Positions 8,721 through 17,667 are shown, counted from the stretch's first letter. The stretch: 64,000 nucleotides of DNA from R-RK-3 sp031399085 (GCA_031399085.1 JANNOQ010000112.1:1-64000), one strand, 5' to 3'. Notes: a model not told the origin generated them from the sequence alone. Translations and numbers: made by a program.

Positions 8721-11212
8721 TGGCGACCCTCGCGCCGTATCGAAAGAAGCGGGATTTCGGTACTACGTCCGAGCCGCGCGGGAAGCGGGCGAAGTCCGCG
8801 GGTGGCGACAGTTTTGTGATTCAGAAGCATGCCGCGCGCCGCCTGCACTACGACCTTAGGCTGGAAATGGACGGCGTGCTGAAAAGCTGGGCCGTCACGA
8901 AAGGGCCAAGCCTTGTCGCCGGCGAAAAGCGGCTGGCGGTGCATGTTGAGGATCACCCGCTCGACTATGGCGACTTTGAGGGAACCATCCCGAAAGGCGA
9001 GTATGGCGGCGGCACCGTAATCGTCTGGGATCGTGGGCGCTGGTCGCCGATCGGCAATGCTAAGAAGGGCTATGCCAAAGGTCATCTCGAATTCGAGCTG
9101 CATGGCGACAAGCTCAAGGGCCGCTTTCATCTGGTGCGCATGGCCAGCAAGCCGCGCGATCGCCACGAGAACTGGCTGCTGATCAAGGCCGTTGACGCGC
9201 ATGCCCGCGAGGAAGGCGCCCCTGAGGTCACCGAAGAGCGGCCGGAGTCTGTCAAGACGGGGCGGGTGATTGCGGACGTCGAAGGCGAGGCGCCGGGCTG
9301 GTCCTCGAAGACGGGCAAGATCGAAAAGCCTAGCGAGGCGGTGCTCCCGAAAGGCTCGAAAAAATCCGACTATCCCGGCTTCATTGAGCCCACGCTGGCC
9401 AGCCTGAGGCCCAGCCCGCCGCCAGGCGGGAACTGGCTACATGAAATTAAGTTCGACGGCTACCGCCTGCAGGCGCATATTCGCGCAGGAAGCGTAAAAC
9501 TGCTCACCCGCAGCGGGCTCGATTGGACAGCTAAATTCGGCCAGCCTATCGTGGAGGCGTTGGCCGGCCTGCCGGCCAAGGACGCCATCATCGACGGCGA
9601 GATCATCGTCGAAGGCGCGGGCAATGCCTCCGATTTCTCCGCATTGCAGGATGACCTCTCCAACGGACGCGGAAACCGGCTGGTATTCTACGCCTTCGAC
9701 TTGCTCTATCTCGACGGCCATGACTTTCGCCCCGCGCCGCTTATCGAGCGCAAGACCGCGTTGGCTTTGCTCCTTGCCTCCGCCGCCCCTGTCATCCGCT
9801 ATAGCGAGCATTTCGAGGAGAACGGCGACCTGGTGCTGCGCCACGCCTGCCGGCTCAGCCTGGAAGGCGTTGTCTCAAAGCTGCGCGATTCGCCCTACCG
9901 GTCCGGGCGGCGCAAGGACTGGATCAAGTCGAAATGCTCCGAGCGACAGGAATTCGTCGTCGGCGGCTATGTGCCCTCGACGGTGACGAGAAAAGCCATC
10001 GGCTCGCTGATCCTGGGCTATTTCGACAAGGGCGCGCTCGTCTATGCCGGCCGGGTAGGCACTGGCTACACCAATAAGGTCGCCGCCGATCTGTTCGAGC
10101 GCCTGCAGCCACTCGGCATCGCCAAGAGCCCGTTCGCGAAAAAGCTCACCGCCGATGAAGTCAGGCAAGCGCTTTTTGTACGGCCAGAGTTCGTGGCCGA
10201 GGTCGAGTTCCGCGCTTGGACCGGCGACGGCGTCATTCGCCACGCATCGTTCCGGGGCCTGCGCGAGGACAAACGCGCCGAGGAGGTGGTGCGCGAATCT
10301 AAGGCGGCTGCTACCGCCGAACGACCCGCGCCGCTCATCAAGCTCACTCATCCCGACCGCCTCTATTGGAAGGATGAAGGCGTCACCAAGCACGGTCTCG
10401 CAGACTATTATTCGCAGGTCTGGCCGCGCATTGGGGCTTTCATCGTCAACCGGCCGCTGTCGCTGCTGCGCTGTCCTGACGGCGTCGGCAGCCCCTGCTT
10501 TTTCCAAAAGCACGCCTGGCGCGGGCAGAGCGCCCATATCCTCACCGCGCGCGATCCGCAGAACGAGGAGGACCAGCCGATCCTCGCCATTGACGGGCTG
10601 CCGGGACTGATCGGCCTCGTGCAGGGGGGCGTGCTGGAAATCCACCCCTGGGGCTCCCGGCTCGACGACCTGGAGCGGCCCGACATGATTATTATGGATT
10701 TGGACCCGGGCGATGCTGTGGAATGGGAAACTGTGATCGAGGCCGCCCACGAGGTGCACGAGCGGCTGCTTAGAGCGGGCCTGCAAAGCTTCGTTAAGAC
10801 ATCCGGAGGCAAGGGATTGCATGTTTGCGCGCCGTTGAAGCCGGCGGAAGGATGGGAGGGGGTAAAGGCCTTTGCTAAGGGCGTCGCGGATTCTATGAGC
10901 GCTGACAGTCCCGAGCGCTTCGTTGGGACGGTGACTAAGTCCAAACGCAGGGGCAAAATCCTGGTGGACTATCTGCGCAACGGTCGCGGATCGACGGCCG
11001 TTGCCGCTTATTCGACACGCGCCCGGCCCGGCGCCGCTGTCTCCATGCCGCTGGACTGGTCCGAACTCAGCTCCGCGATCGGCCCTGCTTATTTTACGAT
11101 CATGAACGCCCCGACGCGGCTTGCCACGCTGGGCGCCGATCCATGGGAAGATTTTTGGAAGGCCGCTGCCGTGCTGGCTGACCGAACCAAGCCCCGGCGC
11201 ATGAGGGCATAA
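8720..11212 (+). CDS. ligD: Multifunctional ATP-dependent DNA ligase LigD
   Basis: An 830-residue protein with the three LigD modules in the Pseudomonas order. The phosphoesterase (about 1-190) carries H37, H43, D45, R47, H79 and Y83, matching the known active site. The ligase (about 220-520) has the adenylation motif IKFDGYR with Lys244 and a later DGEIIVEG. The primase-polymerase (about 530-830) has LTHPDRLYW, a metal-binding DLDPGD and the TSGGKGLHV loop. Together with Ku it trims, fills and seals double-strand breaks. It is cotranscribed with ku (one-base overlap) and ends 8 bases from the convergent second ku gene. No lesion is seen. Confidence 0.96.
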   Translation: MATLAPYRKKRDFGTTSEPRGKRAKSAGGDSFVIQKHAARRLHYDLRLEMDGVLKSWAVTKGPSLVAGEKRLAVHVEDHPLDYGDFEGTIPKGEYGGGTVIVWDRGRWSPIGNAKKGYAKGHLEFELHGDKLKGRFHLVRMASKPRDRHENWLLIKAVDAHAREEGAPEVTEERPESVKTGRVIADVEGEAPGWSSKTGKIEKPSEAVLPKGSKKSDYPGFIEPTLASLRPSPPPGGNWLHEIKFDGYRLQAHIRAGSVKLLTRSGLDWTAKFGQPIVEALAGLPAKDAIIDGEIIVEGAGNASDFSALQDDLSNGRGNRLVFYAFDLLYLDGHDFRPAPLIERKTALALLLASAAPVIRYSEHFEENGDLVLRHACRLSLEGVVSKLRDSPYRSGRRKDWIKSKCSERQEFVVGGYVPSTVTRKAIGSLILGYFDKGALVYAGRVGTGYTNKVAADLFERLQPLGIAKSPFAKKLTADEVRQALFVRPEFVAEVEFRAWTGDGVIRHASFRGLREDKRAEEVVRESKAAATAERPAPLIKLTHPDRLYWKDEGVTKHGLADYYSQVWPRIGAFIVNRPLSLLRCPDGVGSPCFFQKHAWRGQSAHILTARDPQNEEDQPILAIDGLPGLIGLVQGGVLEIHPWGSRLDDLERPDMIIMDLDPGDAVEWETVIEAAHEVHERLLRAGLQSFVKTSGGKGLHVCAPLKPAEGWEGVKAFAKGVADSMSADSPERFVGTVTKSKRRGKILVDYLRNGRGSTAVAAYSTRARPGAAVSMPLDWSELSSAIGPAYFTIMNAPTRLATLGADPWEDFWKAAAVLADRTKPRRMRA

Positions 11213-11220
11213 ACGCTCAT

Positions 11221-12030
11221 TTAGCGCTTTCCCCTCTTTTCCGCCTCCAGCGATTTTTTCAGCGCATCGACGATGCTGACGACGTTTGTCGGTCGCTCCG
11301 GCTCGTCCATTTGCGCTTTGGCGGTGGTCTTCTTGCCCTTCTTCTTCCGGCGGCTCTCGATGATCTCCTTCAGCCGCGACTGGACGGGATCATCCACCAT
11401 GGAGGTGTCCCAGGGCTGCGTCATATCCTCAATCAGGCTCTCGACCAGCGCCAAGCTTTTGGAATCGGGCTTTTCCGCTTTCAGATCGCCGAAATAATCC
11501 TTTGGATCGCGCACCTCGTCGCCATAACGAAGCGTCCACAGAACAATGCCCTTGTCGCGCGGCTGCAGTATCACCGCCCGCTCACGGCGGTAAAGCACTA
11601 GCCTCGAAATCCCCACGGTCTGCGTCGCGGCCATGGCGTCGCGGATGACGGAAAATGCCTCCTGGGCGACATCATCGTCAGGCAGCAGATAATGCGGCGT
11701 GTCGTACCAAATCCATTCGATGGTATCTGCGGGCACGAAACTGTCGATATTGATGGTCCGGGTGCTCTCCAGGCCGACCGCGTCGATCTCGTCCTCTTCT
11801 AAAGTGACGTAACGGCCAGCCTCGGTCTCATAGCCCTTCGCTTCTTCGTCGCTTTCCACCAGCTTACCGGTCTCGTCATCGACATAGCGCGTCCGCAAGC
11901 GGTTTCCCGTCGCAGAGTTCACAGTGTGAAACTTCACCTTTTCGCGTGCCGTCTGTGCCGGCGTCATCGAAACGGCGCAGGTCACTAGCGACAGTTTGAG
12001 ATAGCCCTTCCAAAACGTGCGCGGCGCCAT
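11221..12030 (-). CDS. ku: Ku protein, non-homologous end joining (paralogue 2)
   Basis: A 269-residue Ku homologue that differs clearly from paralogue 1: it begins MAPRTFWKGYLKLSLVTCAV and has KVKFHTVNSATGNRLRTRYV, then IDSFVPADTIEWIWYDTPHY and a Lys-rich region near residue 230 (SRRKKKGKKTTAK). Start at 12030: GGAGG lies 7 bases upstream, homology starts there, and the stress promoter lies between this ATG and an alternative ATG at 12090. Rhizobia often carry several ku genes with different partners or conditions. This copy is transcribed against ligD, with 8 bases between the stops, so read-through from either side would give antisense RNA. It could form homodimers or mixed rings with paralogue 1; the sequence does not say which. 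Confidence 0.93.
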   Translation of the reverse strand: MAPRTFWKGYLKLSLVTCAVSMTPAQTAREKVKFHTVNSATGNRLRTRYVDDETGKLVESDEEAKGYETEAGRYVTLEEDEIDAVGLESTRTINIDSFVPADTIEWIWYDTPHYLLPDDDVAQEAFSVIRDAMAATQTVGISRLVLYRRERAVILQPRDKGIVLWTLRYGDEVRDPKDYFGDLKAEKPDSKSLALVESLIEDMTQPWDTSMVDDPVQSRLKEIIESRRKKKGKKTTAKAQMDEPERPTNVVSIVDALKKSLEAEKRGKR

Positions 12031-12054
12031 ATAAGCCTCCAACTCTGGAACGCG

Positions 12055-12079
12055 AACGCCTGGACTGAACAACTGTTCC
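12055..12079 (-). promoter_or_regulatory. EcfG-type general-stress promoter of ku paralogue 2 (exact consensus)
   Basis: On the minus strand GGAAC (12079-12075), a 16-base spacer and CGTT (12058-12055) match the EcfG consensus at every position. The expected transcript start near 12047 lies 17 bases ahead of the ku ATG at 12030. This points to control by the PhyR-NepR-EcfG general stress response. Confidence 0.85.
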
Positions 12080-12090
12080 CCTGTGTCCAT

Positions 12091-12383
12091 TTCGGTGAAC
12101 CGCTACTTTTTGCGAGGCGGTTGTCATCGAGGCTACGTCGGTTCCGCCGGTAAACCTCTTATACATGTCACCCGAAGGATTGACGGGATGTCTCCAAGGC
12201 GGGGGAAAGGCCAGATTGATGGATACCACTTCAGCTTGCGACACTACGAGGAGTTCAACGCCGAGCGGCGCTGGGATGGCGACATGACAATTCGCACCGC
12301 CGCCTCTCTGTCGGGGAATGTAAGAACGGGCGCGCTATCAGTTCCGCGACGGGCAATCAAAAACTGACGGCAAACTGTGGGGG
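12091..12383. other. Intergenic region between ku and the duplicated gene copy
   Basis: About 290 bases. The right part (from about 12308) belongs to the repeat leader. The left part shows no gene. Confidence 0.4.
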
Positions 12384-12816
12384 ATGGATAGCATGCCAAC
12401 GTGTAAGAACGGAGCACTGAACCACGGGAGGATCGGGTCGATCCGGTTGCTGCTGGCATTGTGCGTGCTAGCAGCCAGTATCGTCTCGGCTATGGCGCAG
12501 GACGGTCCGCAGGGCATCACCGCGCCGACAGTTTTTCCGGCGTTCGATCCTAACGCGCCTGCGTGCAGCAAACCTTCTGGCCTGAAGAAAGTGCTCGCAT
12601 TCGCACGGGACAATCAGCGCGAGTTCATGCAGGGCGTCGATCGCGGGCTTGCCATGGCCGCCAAGGACCGCGAGCTGGACTATCGGATGGTAACTGCCGA
12701 CAACGACGCAGCCAAACAGGTCGAGCAGTTACGGCTGTTCCTCACCGCGAAAATCGGTGGGATGGTCGCTGCGCCCGTCGATGCCCCCTCCCTGGGCCGT
12801 AGCCTGCAGGAGCTAA
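12308..12816 (+). repeat. Direct repeat copy 2 (leader and 5' part of binding-protein gene)
   Basis: Second copy of the segment at 4903-5412, in the same orientation. Similarity stops abruptly after the codons for GRSLQEL. Confidence 0.9.
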
Positions 12817-12908
12817 GATCCGCGAAGCGGCGCGCCGCACAATGCGGATGCATCATCGCCGCCAAAAACCTTGGAGTGGGTGGAATGGATGATGCGCCAT
12901 CACGCTGA
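12384..12908 (+). pseudogene. Truncated copy of the sugar-type binding protein
   Basis: The first about 143 codons repeat the gene at 4988: signal peptide, FDPNAPAC, LKKVLAFARDN and KIGGMVAAPVDAPS with few changes. After LQEL the frame runs into unrelated sequence and ends about 30 codons later. Only the first lobe of the fold is encoded, so it cannot form a working binding protein. The signal peptide and reading frame are intact, so a short exported product is possible. It marks the right border of the NHEJ block. Confidence 0.85.
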
Positions 12909-12939
12909 CGCCAAGATTTGGGTCTGGGGAGAGCCGTGA

Positions 12940-13182
12940 ATGCAGGTGATCCTTCGGCCTTATGAGAACGCGCTGAAGTCCGGCGGCATCGAGGAGCTTG
13001 ACGAACTCTGCGAAGTTGCAGGCATCGACGTTCGCAGCTTCGCCAATGAGCGGGAGTGCCAAGGAGCGATCCTCAGCCGGTATATGCCTCGGCTCGGCAT
13101 ATTGGCCGCGGTTGCCGATCTGAAAAAGGGCGCACCATCGTCGCGTAATTTTGCGAGCCCAAAAAAGCGATGCCGATGTTGA
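12940..13182 (+). CDS. Hypothetical 80-residue protein
   Basis: Not recognised. A good ribosome site (ggggagag, 6-7 bases ahead) precedes the ATG. The product starts MQVILRPYENALKSGGIEEL, then has an acidic helix with DELCEVAGIDVRSF, NERECQGAILSRYMPRLG and a basic C-terminal end SPKKRCRC. The first 60 residues look like a folded helical domain, whereas the tail from about residue 65 looks like read-through after a lesion. It may be the front part of a broken gene. It lies between the truncated repeat and a region of gene debris. Confidence 0.4.
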   Translation: MQVILRPYENALKSGGIEELDELCEVAGIDVRSFANERECQGAILSRYMPRLGILAAVADLKKGAPSSRNFASPKKRCRC

Positions 13183-13680
13183 ACTGTCTAAAGCCGGTTT
13201 TGCCGCTCGAGGCCATCAATCCGAACTACGGACGGAGCCTTCGTTGCAAAGATCTGTGGCAGGCCGTTTGCGGGGTATTATTCACGAAGCATTTGCTCGG
13301 ATAAATGCCGGACCGTCGCGAAGCGCGTTGTAGGCTGTCGGGCGAGCCAGAAACTCCGTGCTCATAGATGGAAGCATCCGCAGCCGGGCAAGTGCCGACG
13401 CTGTGGAACGAAGTACACGCGCATCAGGAAATCAGCGCTGTATTGCTCCTCGAACTGCAGGCTGGTCGCATGGCGGTCTGAAGCAAACAAGTGAAACGAT
13501 CAACCGTAATTTCTTCACCAGTACGCGCGATCGCGCCCGCGCGCGTCATGAGGTTGCTGAGCTAAGCATCTAAAATATCAAAGTAGTAAATAGCCCGGTG
13601 GCGTCTTTTCAGGCAACGACGTTGACCAGGCCTGCTAAGCAGCACGCCGGCCATTTCCCCGCGATACTCAGCCCCCATAC
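13183..13680. other. Gene-poor stretch with debris
   Basis: About 500 bases holding only the zinc-finger fragment at 13381-13494. No other reading frame looks coding. Confidence 0.4.
13381..13494 (+). pseudogene. Four-cysteine zinc-finger fragment
   Basis: A 37-codon reading gives GKCRRCGTKYTRIRKSALYC followed by SSNCRLVAWRSEANK and a stop. The two C-x2-C-like pairs (C-R-R-C and C-S-S-N-C) resemble a small zinc ribbon. There is no start codon in this frame close by. It is probably debris of a larger gene. Confidence 0.4.
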
Positions 13681-14427
13681 GTGCGAGAGATGTACGCGCG
13701 AAGAGGTGCGGGAGCATCATTGGGTCACTGTGATTGGAGGTGCATAATTAATAATGCGAAAACGGGGTTAGCCAATGGATTTCGAAAACCTTCGAGGCAG
13801 CTGACGGGCGGATGGAATAGCGGCCGAAATAACCGCGGCGCCGGCCGATGCGAGGCTTGGCCCCGCATCGAGCTGTCATGGCTGCGGAAGCATGATTACC
13901 TCAGGCCTGGCAGGTCAAGCCGGGTTTGGTGGCATATGCGCGGCGAAGAGACTGGGGCAATCGCTTATTACGCATTCGAGCACCATGCTGAGCTGCGCTA
14001 CTGCTGCAACGGGGAAAATGTGATACAGCGCATTTCCTACCGCTACACACCAACAAACTTCGGCGGCCGCCGCCTGCATTTCGAATGCCCACAGTGTAAT
14101 CGCTCCTGCGATGTGCTGTATGGAGGCCGGCGGTTTTTTTGCCGGAAATGCTGGAGGCTGACCTATGCCTCGCAATATGACGATTGGTGGGAACGATGCC
14201 GGAATCGCGCCGAGAAGATCCGCACCAAACTTGGCAAGCCGGGTTTCATCACTCCTGACGAAGCGGAAGACTTTCCGGACAAGCCGAAATGGATGCGCTG
14301 GCGAACTTATCACCGGCTTGCGGCCGAGGATGGTCGGCTGATGGAAATGTACGAAGGCGGCTTTGGCCTTATGGTGGCCAAATTTATGGATCGGTGGCGA
14401 GGCGGCAGGAAGTCGGCAAAGGGTTGA
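13681..14427 (+). CDS. Zinc-ribbon protein of unknown function
   Basis: Up to 248 residues from a GTG at 13681. Family-like sequence begins near 13804 with GGWNSGR, then IELSWLRKHDYLRPG, ISYRYTPTNFGGRRLHFECP, a zinc ribbon C-P-Q-C-N-R-S-C ... C-R-K-C-W-R-L-T-Y-A-S-Q, and a basic helical tail ending in an RWRTYHRL segment. I recall many alphaproteobacterial hypothetical proteins starting MGGWGSGR with the same G-G-x-R-W-x-F-x-C-P core; they are frequent on mobile elements. Here the codon before GGW is ACG rather than ATG, so the native start may be lost and the 5' extension may be artificial. Function unknown; the Cys pairs suggest zinc and possibly nucleic-acid binding. Confidence 0.55.
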   Translation: MREMYARRGAGASLGHCDWRCIINNAKTGLANGFRKPSRQLTGGWNSGRNNRGAGRCEAWPRIELSWLRKHDYLRPGRSSRVWWHMRGEETGAIAYYAFEHHAELRYCCNGENVIQRISYRYTPTNFGGRRLHFECPQCNRSCDVLYGGRRFFCRKCWRLTYASQYDDWWERCRNRAEKIRTKLGKPGFITPDEAEDFPDKPKWMRWRTYHRLAAEDGRLMEMYEGGFGLMVAKFMDRWRGGRKSAKG

Positions 14428-14762
14428 TCGCCCGGCCGCTAAGCGATGAAAGCGCCTCTGATGATGCTTGCTCGTCGGGCGGTGCGGGACGGCGACGGCA
14501 GCTCTTTGCCGGTTCTCTCCGTCACCAACCGAGCCAACCGACGGAGAGTTTCGCCTCTTTCCTGCCGCGCCACTAGGACCGCCATCACGGGGAAAGCTGA
14601 CCCCAAGCAGAACTCGCTGCGGGCGAATCAAAACAGCATGGGGACGCCGAATGATGGTGCGCTGTGCAGATGCTCGCCACCTCTGACCTCTCCGCGCGTG
14701 TTTACGCGACGTCAACTCTCCTCCAGGTAGAAAGGGTATCGGCGCCGAAGGAGGCTCTTAAT
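14428..14762. other. Intergenic region, no gene recognised
   Basis: 335 bases after the zinc-ribbon gene. Open frames here lack ribosome sites and recognisable sequence. The ribosome site of the next gene (aaggagg) is at its right end. Confidence 0.4.
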
Positions 14763-15308
14763 ATGGGCGATACGGCATTGGAAACTGGCGTTGGCCATCT
14801 TGGCTGGCGCTTTGGCATCGGTATCGGTCTTATAATCGGCGGATATGCCGCGCTGGCGCTTATTCCCGTCGTGGCCGGCACCGACATGAAGCTCGGTGTC
14901 AAGACAGCGCTGACTGGTCTTCTCGCTGTAGCCCCCCTGCTGACGAAAATCACCGCGGTCGCAGTGATGGGCAAAGACGGATTCAAAGTCCTCAAGGCTT
15001 ACATATCCAAATTCCTTGGCCACCTCCGCCCGCCGGAAGCGGTTAGCCGTGAGCGCTATCGTCTCGGATTGGCCCTCTTTGTACTCGCAATCGTCTTTGG
15101 CTCGCTGTTGCCCTATTTCCCCGGATTTTTTGTCGACTGGAGCGCTAACGAGACCTTCTGGAGTTTGGTCAGCGACGTGGTTCTCGTCGCCAGCCTATTC
15201 ATGCTCGGAGGCGAGTTCTGGAATAAGCTTGCAGCCCTTTTCAGCTATGACGCAAAGGTCGCATTCCCCGACCATAAAACCATTCTCGGCGCCGGCGGGA
15301 CATTGTGA
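14763..15308 (+). CDS. Four-helix membrane protein (transporter-suffix-like)
   Basis: A 181-residue integral membrane protein with two helical pairs. Helices lie at about 18-40 (FGIGIGLIIGGYAALALIPV) and 48-72, then after a basic loop (KDGFKVLKAYISKFLGHLRP) at about 104-124 (RYRLGLALFVLAIVFGSLLP) and 136-158. The second half, R-x-R-L-G-L-A-L-F-V-L-A then LLPYFP, resembles the domain databases call transporter suffix. No enzymatic motif is seen. Start at 14763: aaggagg lies 8 bases upstream; the frame is open for another 33 codons without similarity. It is followed on the same strand by the HlyD/DUF2955 pair, 126 bases away, and may belong to that efflux unit. Confidence 0.6.
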   Translation: MGDTALETGVGHLGWRFGIGIGLIIGGYAALALIPVVAGTDMKLGVKTALTGLLAVAPLLTKITAVAVMGKDGFKVLKAYISKFLGHLRPPEAVSRERYRLGLALFVLAIVFGSLLPYFPGFFVDWSANETFWSLVSDVVLVASLFMLGGEFWNKLAALFSYDAKVAFPDHKTILGAGGTL

Positions 15309-15434
15309 GCCGATATCTGAGATCCTCTGAGGATGCAACGATCGCGTTCGGACCGCGTGCCGGTTTGCCAATGGCTGTCGTGCCGGCCGGCTTGGGGTCT
15401 CCGCCAAAAGTGCGACGTGTTAGCGGGTTTCCTC

Positions 15435-16538
15435 ATGTCGGATACCACTGATCCCGAACCTGTTTCATCCGACTCGCAAAGCTCTGACCAGGTCAGACGA
15501 ATTACGGTGATTGTGGCGGGTCTCGCGGCGGTATTGTTCCTATACGGACTGATCGCGGACCGCTCGACCCCGTCGACCTCGCAGGCGACGGCCCAGGCCT
15601 ATCTCGTGCAGATTGCACCCGAGGTAATGGGTAAAGTGATCGAGGTTACGGCCGTGGACAATGAGCGCGTTGAACCCGGCTCCGTCCTATTTCGTATCGA
15701 ACCGGACAGCTTTGAGCTGTCCGTCCAGCGTGCGGAAGCTGCCCTGGAGACGGTTGGACAATCTGTCGGGGCGTCCACAGCCGGGCTCGCCGCCGCAGAG
15801 GCTTTGTTAGCCCAGGCGGTCGCCAAGCGCGCGAATGTTCGTGATCAAACGGGGCGCACGTTGGAGCTCGTCGCCAAAGGGATCTACGCCGCGGCACGAA
15901 AGGATGCGGCAACCGCTAACCTCGCATCGGCCGAGGCTTCTGTGTCACAAGCCGAGGCCGAGGTCGAAAAGGCCCGTCAGGCTCTCGGTCCCAAGGGCGC
16001 GGCAAACCCGCAAATAAAGGAGGCGATGGCCTCGCTCAGGCAAGCGCAGCTCGATTTGCAGCGGACCACCATCTATGCGCCCTCGGATGGGGGCGTGACC
16101 AACCTGCAGCTAACAGTGGGGCAATTGCTCGGCAAGGGACAGACCGCCATGACATACATCGATGCGCGGGAAATCTGGATCGAGGCTGCATTCCGTGAGA
16201 ACAGCCTTGAGCACATCAAGATCGGAACTCCCGTGAAGATCATCCTCGATATCCGGCCGGGCCGGCTCTATAGCGGACGCATCAAGAGCATAGGCTACGG
16301 CGTCTCAAGCCACTCTATCGACCCCGCAACGGGCCTGCCGTCGATCCGCAACCCGAGCGGCTGGCTCCGCAGTCCGCAACCGATGCCTGTGCGCATCGAG
16401 TTCGACGAACCGAGGCCGACAGAGTTGCGTATCGGAAGCCAGGCGACGGTCATGGCCTTCACTGGCGGCAATTCTGTTATGAATGGCATTGGCTGGCTGC
16501 GCATGTGGCTCAATGCCGTGCTCACCTATGTCTACTGA
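15435..16538 (+). CDS. HlyD-family membrane-fusion protein of an aromatic-acid-type efflux pump
   Basis: A 367-residue protein. One membrane helix (about 22-42, VIVAGLAAVLFLYGLIADRS) is followed by the biotinyl-lipoyl segment Q-I-A-P-E-V-M-G-K-V and VDNERVEPGSVLFRIEP, an alpha-helical hairpin rich in Ala/Glu (about 95-190), then the second lipoyl half with TTIYAPSDGGVTNLQLTVGQ and the beta-barrel REIWIEAAFRENSLEHIKIG. In AaeA/EmrA-like pumps this subunit links an inner-membrane transporter to the outer membrane or periplasm. Start chosen at 15435 (MSDTTD), where a usual cytosolic tail begins. Its stop overlaps the next gene by 11 bases, so they are cotranslated. Confidence 0.85.
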   Translation: MSDTTDPEPVSSDSQSSDQVRRITVIVAGLAAVLFLYGLIADRSTPSTSQATAQAYLVQIAPEVMGKVIEVTAVDNERVEPGSVLFRIEPDSFELSVQRAEAALETVGQSVGASTAGLAAAEALLAQAVAKRANVRDQTGRTLELVAKGIYAAARKDAATANLASAEASVSQAEAEVEKARQALGPKGAANPQIKEAMASLRQAQLDLQRTTIYAPSDGGVTNLQLTVGQLLGKGQTAMTYIDAREIWIEAAFRENSLEHIKIGTPVKIILDIRPGRLYSGRIKSIGYGVSSHSIDPATGLPSIRNPSGWLRSPQPMPVRIEFDEPRPTELRIGSQATVMAFTGGNSVMNGIGWLRMWLNAVLTYVY

Positions 16539-17667
16539 GAGTAAACTTCCCGCTCAGGCGGACGCCCCAGGGCCAGCGGCCGGAGATGCCCTGCAGGTCC
16601 TTCGCCTCGCTTTCGGGGTCGCCGCAACGGTTGTTGTCGCAGAGCTTTTCGCGTGGAACCCGACGTTCCTCGCACCGCTGATCGCGCTGCAATTTCTGGT
16701 CTGCCCCGGCCCTCCGCCTTCACTGCTTCAAGCATTCGTCGTGCTTGCCACGGTGACCGTGGCGACCGGCATCATGGAGGTGCTGACGAACATCTTGCTC
16801 GGTCACGTCGCCGTACTGGCATTGGTGCTGTGGCTCGTGCTCTTCTTGAGCTTCTTTGCCCATTTCCGTGGCGCCCCAGGCATCGTGACATTACTGCTCC
16901 AGATCTCGACTATCGCTATTCCGGTGCTATCGATCACCTCCAGCACGGCTGCGGTTGCGTTTCGAGAAGCCCTCATCGCGGCCGTCATCATCGCCTTCCT
17001 TGTAGTTTGGATTGCCCATGCCATGTTTCCCGCAGGCCAAGTGACCGCGACGGCAGAGGAACCGATACGCCTTGAGCCCGACGCGGCCTTGCGGCAAGCT
17101 CTCATTGCCACTCTGATCCTAATGCCGATGCTGGTGTGGTATCTGCTCGACGCGTCGCAGGTCGCGGTCGTGTTGCTCATCGTTCTTCTCATCGTCGTGC
17201 GCGTGCATGAACCCGCAAAGGGGAGACTTGCGGCTCTTGGGCTCGTCATCGGCAATATTGGAGGCGGTATCGCGGCCGTAATCGTCTACCATCTTATTAT
17301 CATCAGCCATTCGACACTCCTCTTCGCGCTGCTCGTCCTGCTCGCATGCCTATTATTTGCCAGCCGGCTTGCCGTGGCGGGCCAGAGCGCGCCGATTTAT
17401 GCAATCGCCTTTGGTACATTCATCCTCCTCCTTGGATCAGGGTTGAGCCCGATTTCCGGCGGCTCCGAGGAGGCATTCGCCAGCCGGCTGGTCAACGTTC
17501 TGATAGGGACTGCTTACGCGGTCGCCACGCTCTCAATTGCAGGCCAAGACACGCCGAGTTCGAATGCGCCACAAGCTCGGGCCTCGCCCGCGCCTTCTTC
17601 TACGCCGGCGGCCGCGCCCTGCTCGTATCACACTGGCCGGTCTATTCCGACACGGCGGTGCGACTGA
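16528..17667 (+). CDS. DUF2955/FUSC-like inner-membrane efflux transporter, altered C-terminus
   Basis: A 379-residue protein with two blocks of about five hydrophobic helices (about 20-165 and 195-340) separated by a short polar loop, the layout of FUSC/AaeB-like and DUF2955 proteins that pair with HlyD partners to export aromatic acids or drugs. The start overlaps the HlyD stop by 11 bases. Native-looking sequence ends near residue 339 (LVNVLIGTAYAVATLSIAG). The last about 40 residues are Pro/Ala/Ser-rich and come from reading, in another frame, the remains of a CHAT-domain gene. So the C-terminus was replaced by a fusion event, and the pump may or may not remain active. Confidence 0.78.
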   Translation: MSTESKLPAQADAPGPAAGDALQVLRLAFGVAATVVVAELFAWNPTFLAPLIALQFLVCPGPPPSLLQAFVVLATVTVATGIMEVLTNILLGHVAVLALVLWLVLFLSFFAHFRGAPGIVTLLLQISTIAIPVLSITSSTAAVAFREALIAAVIIAFLVVWIAHAMFPAGQVTATAEEPIRLEPDAALRQALIATLILMPMLVWYLLDASQVAVVLLIVLLIVVRVHEPAKGRLAALGLVIGNIGGGIAAVIVYHLIIISHSTLLFALLVLLACLLFASRLAVAGQSAPIYAIAFGTFILLLGSGLSPISGGSEEAFASRLVNVLIGTAYAVATLSIAGQDTPSSNAPQARASPAPSSTPAAAPCSYHTGRSIPTRRCD

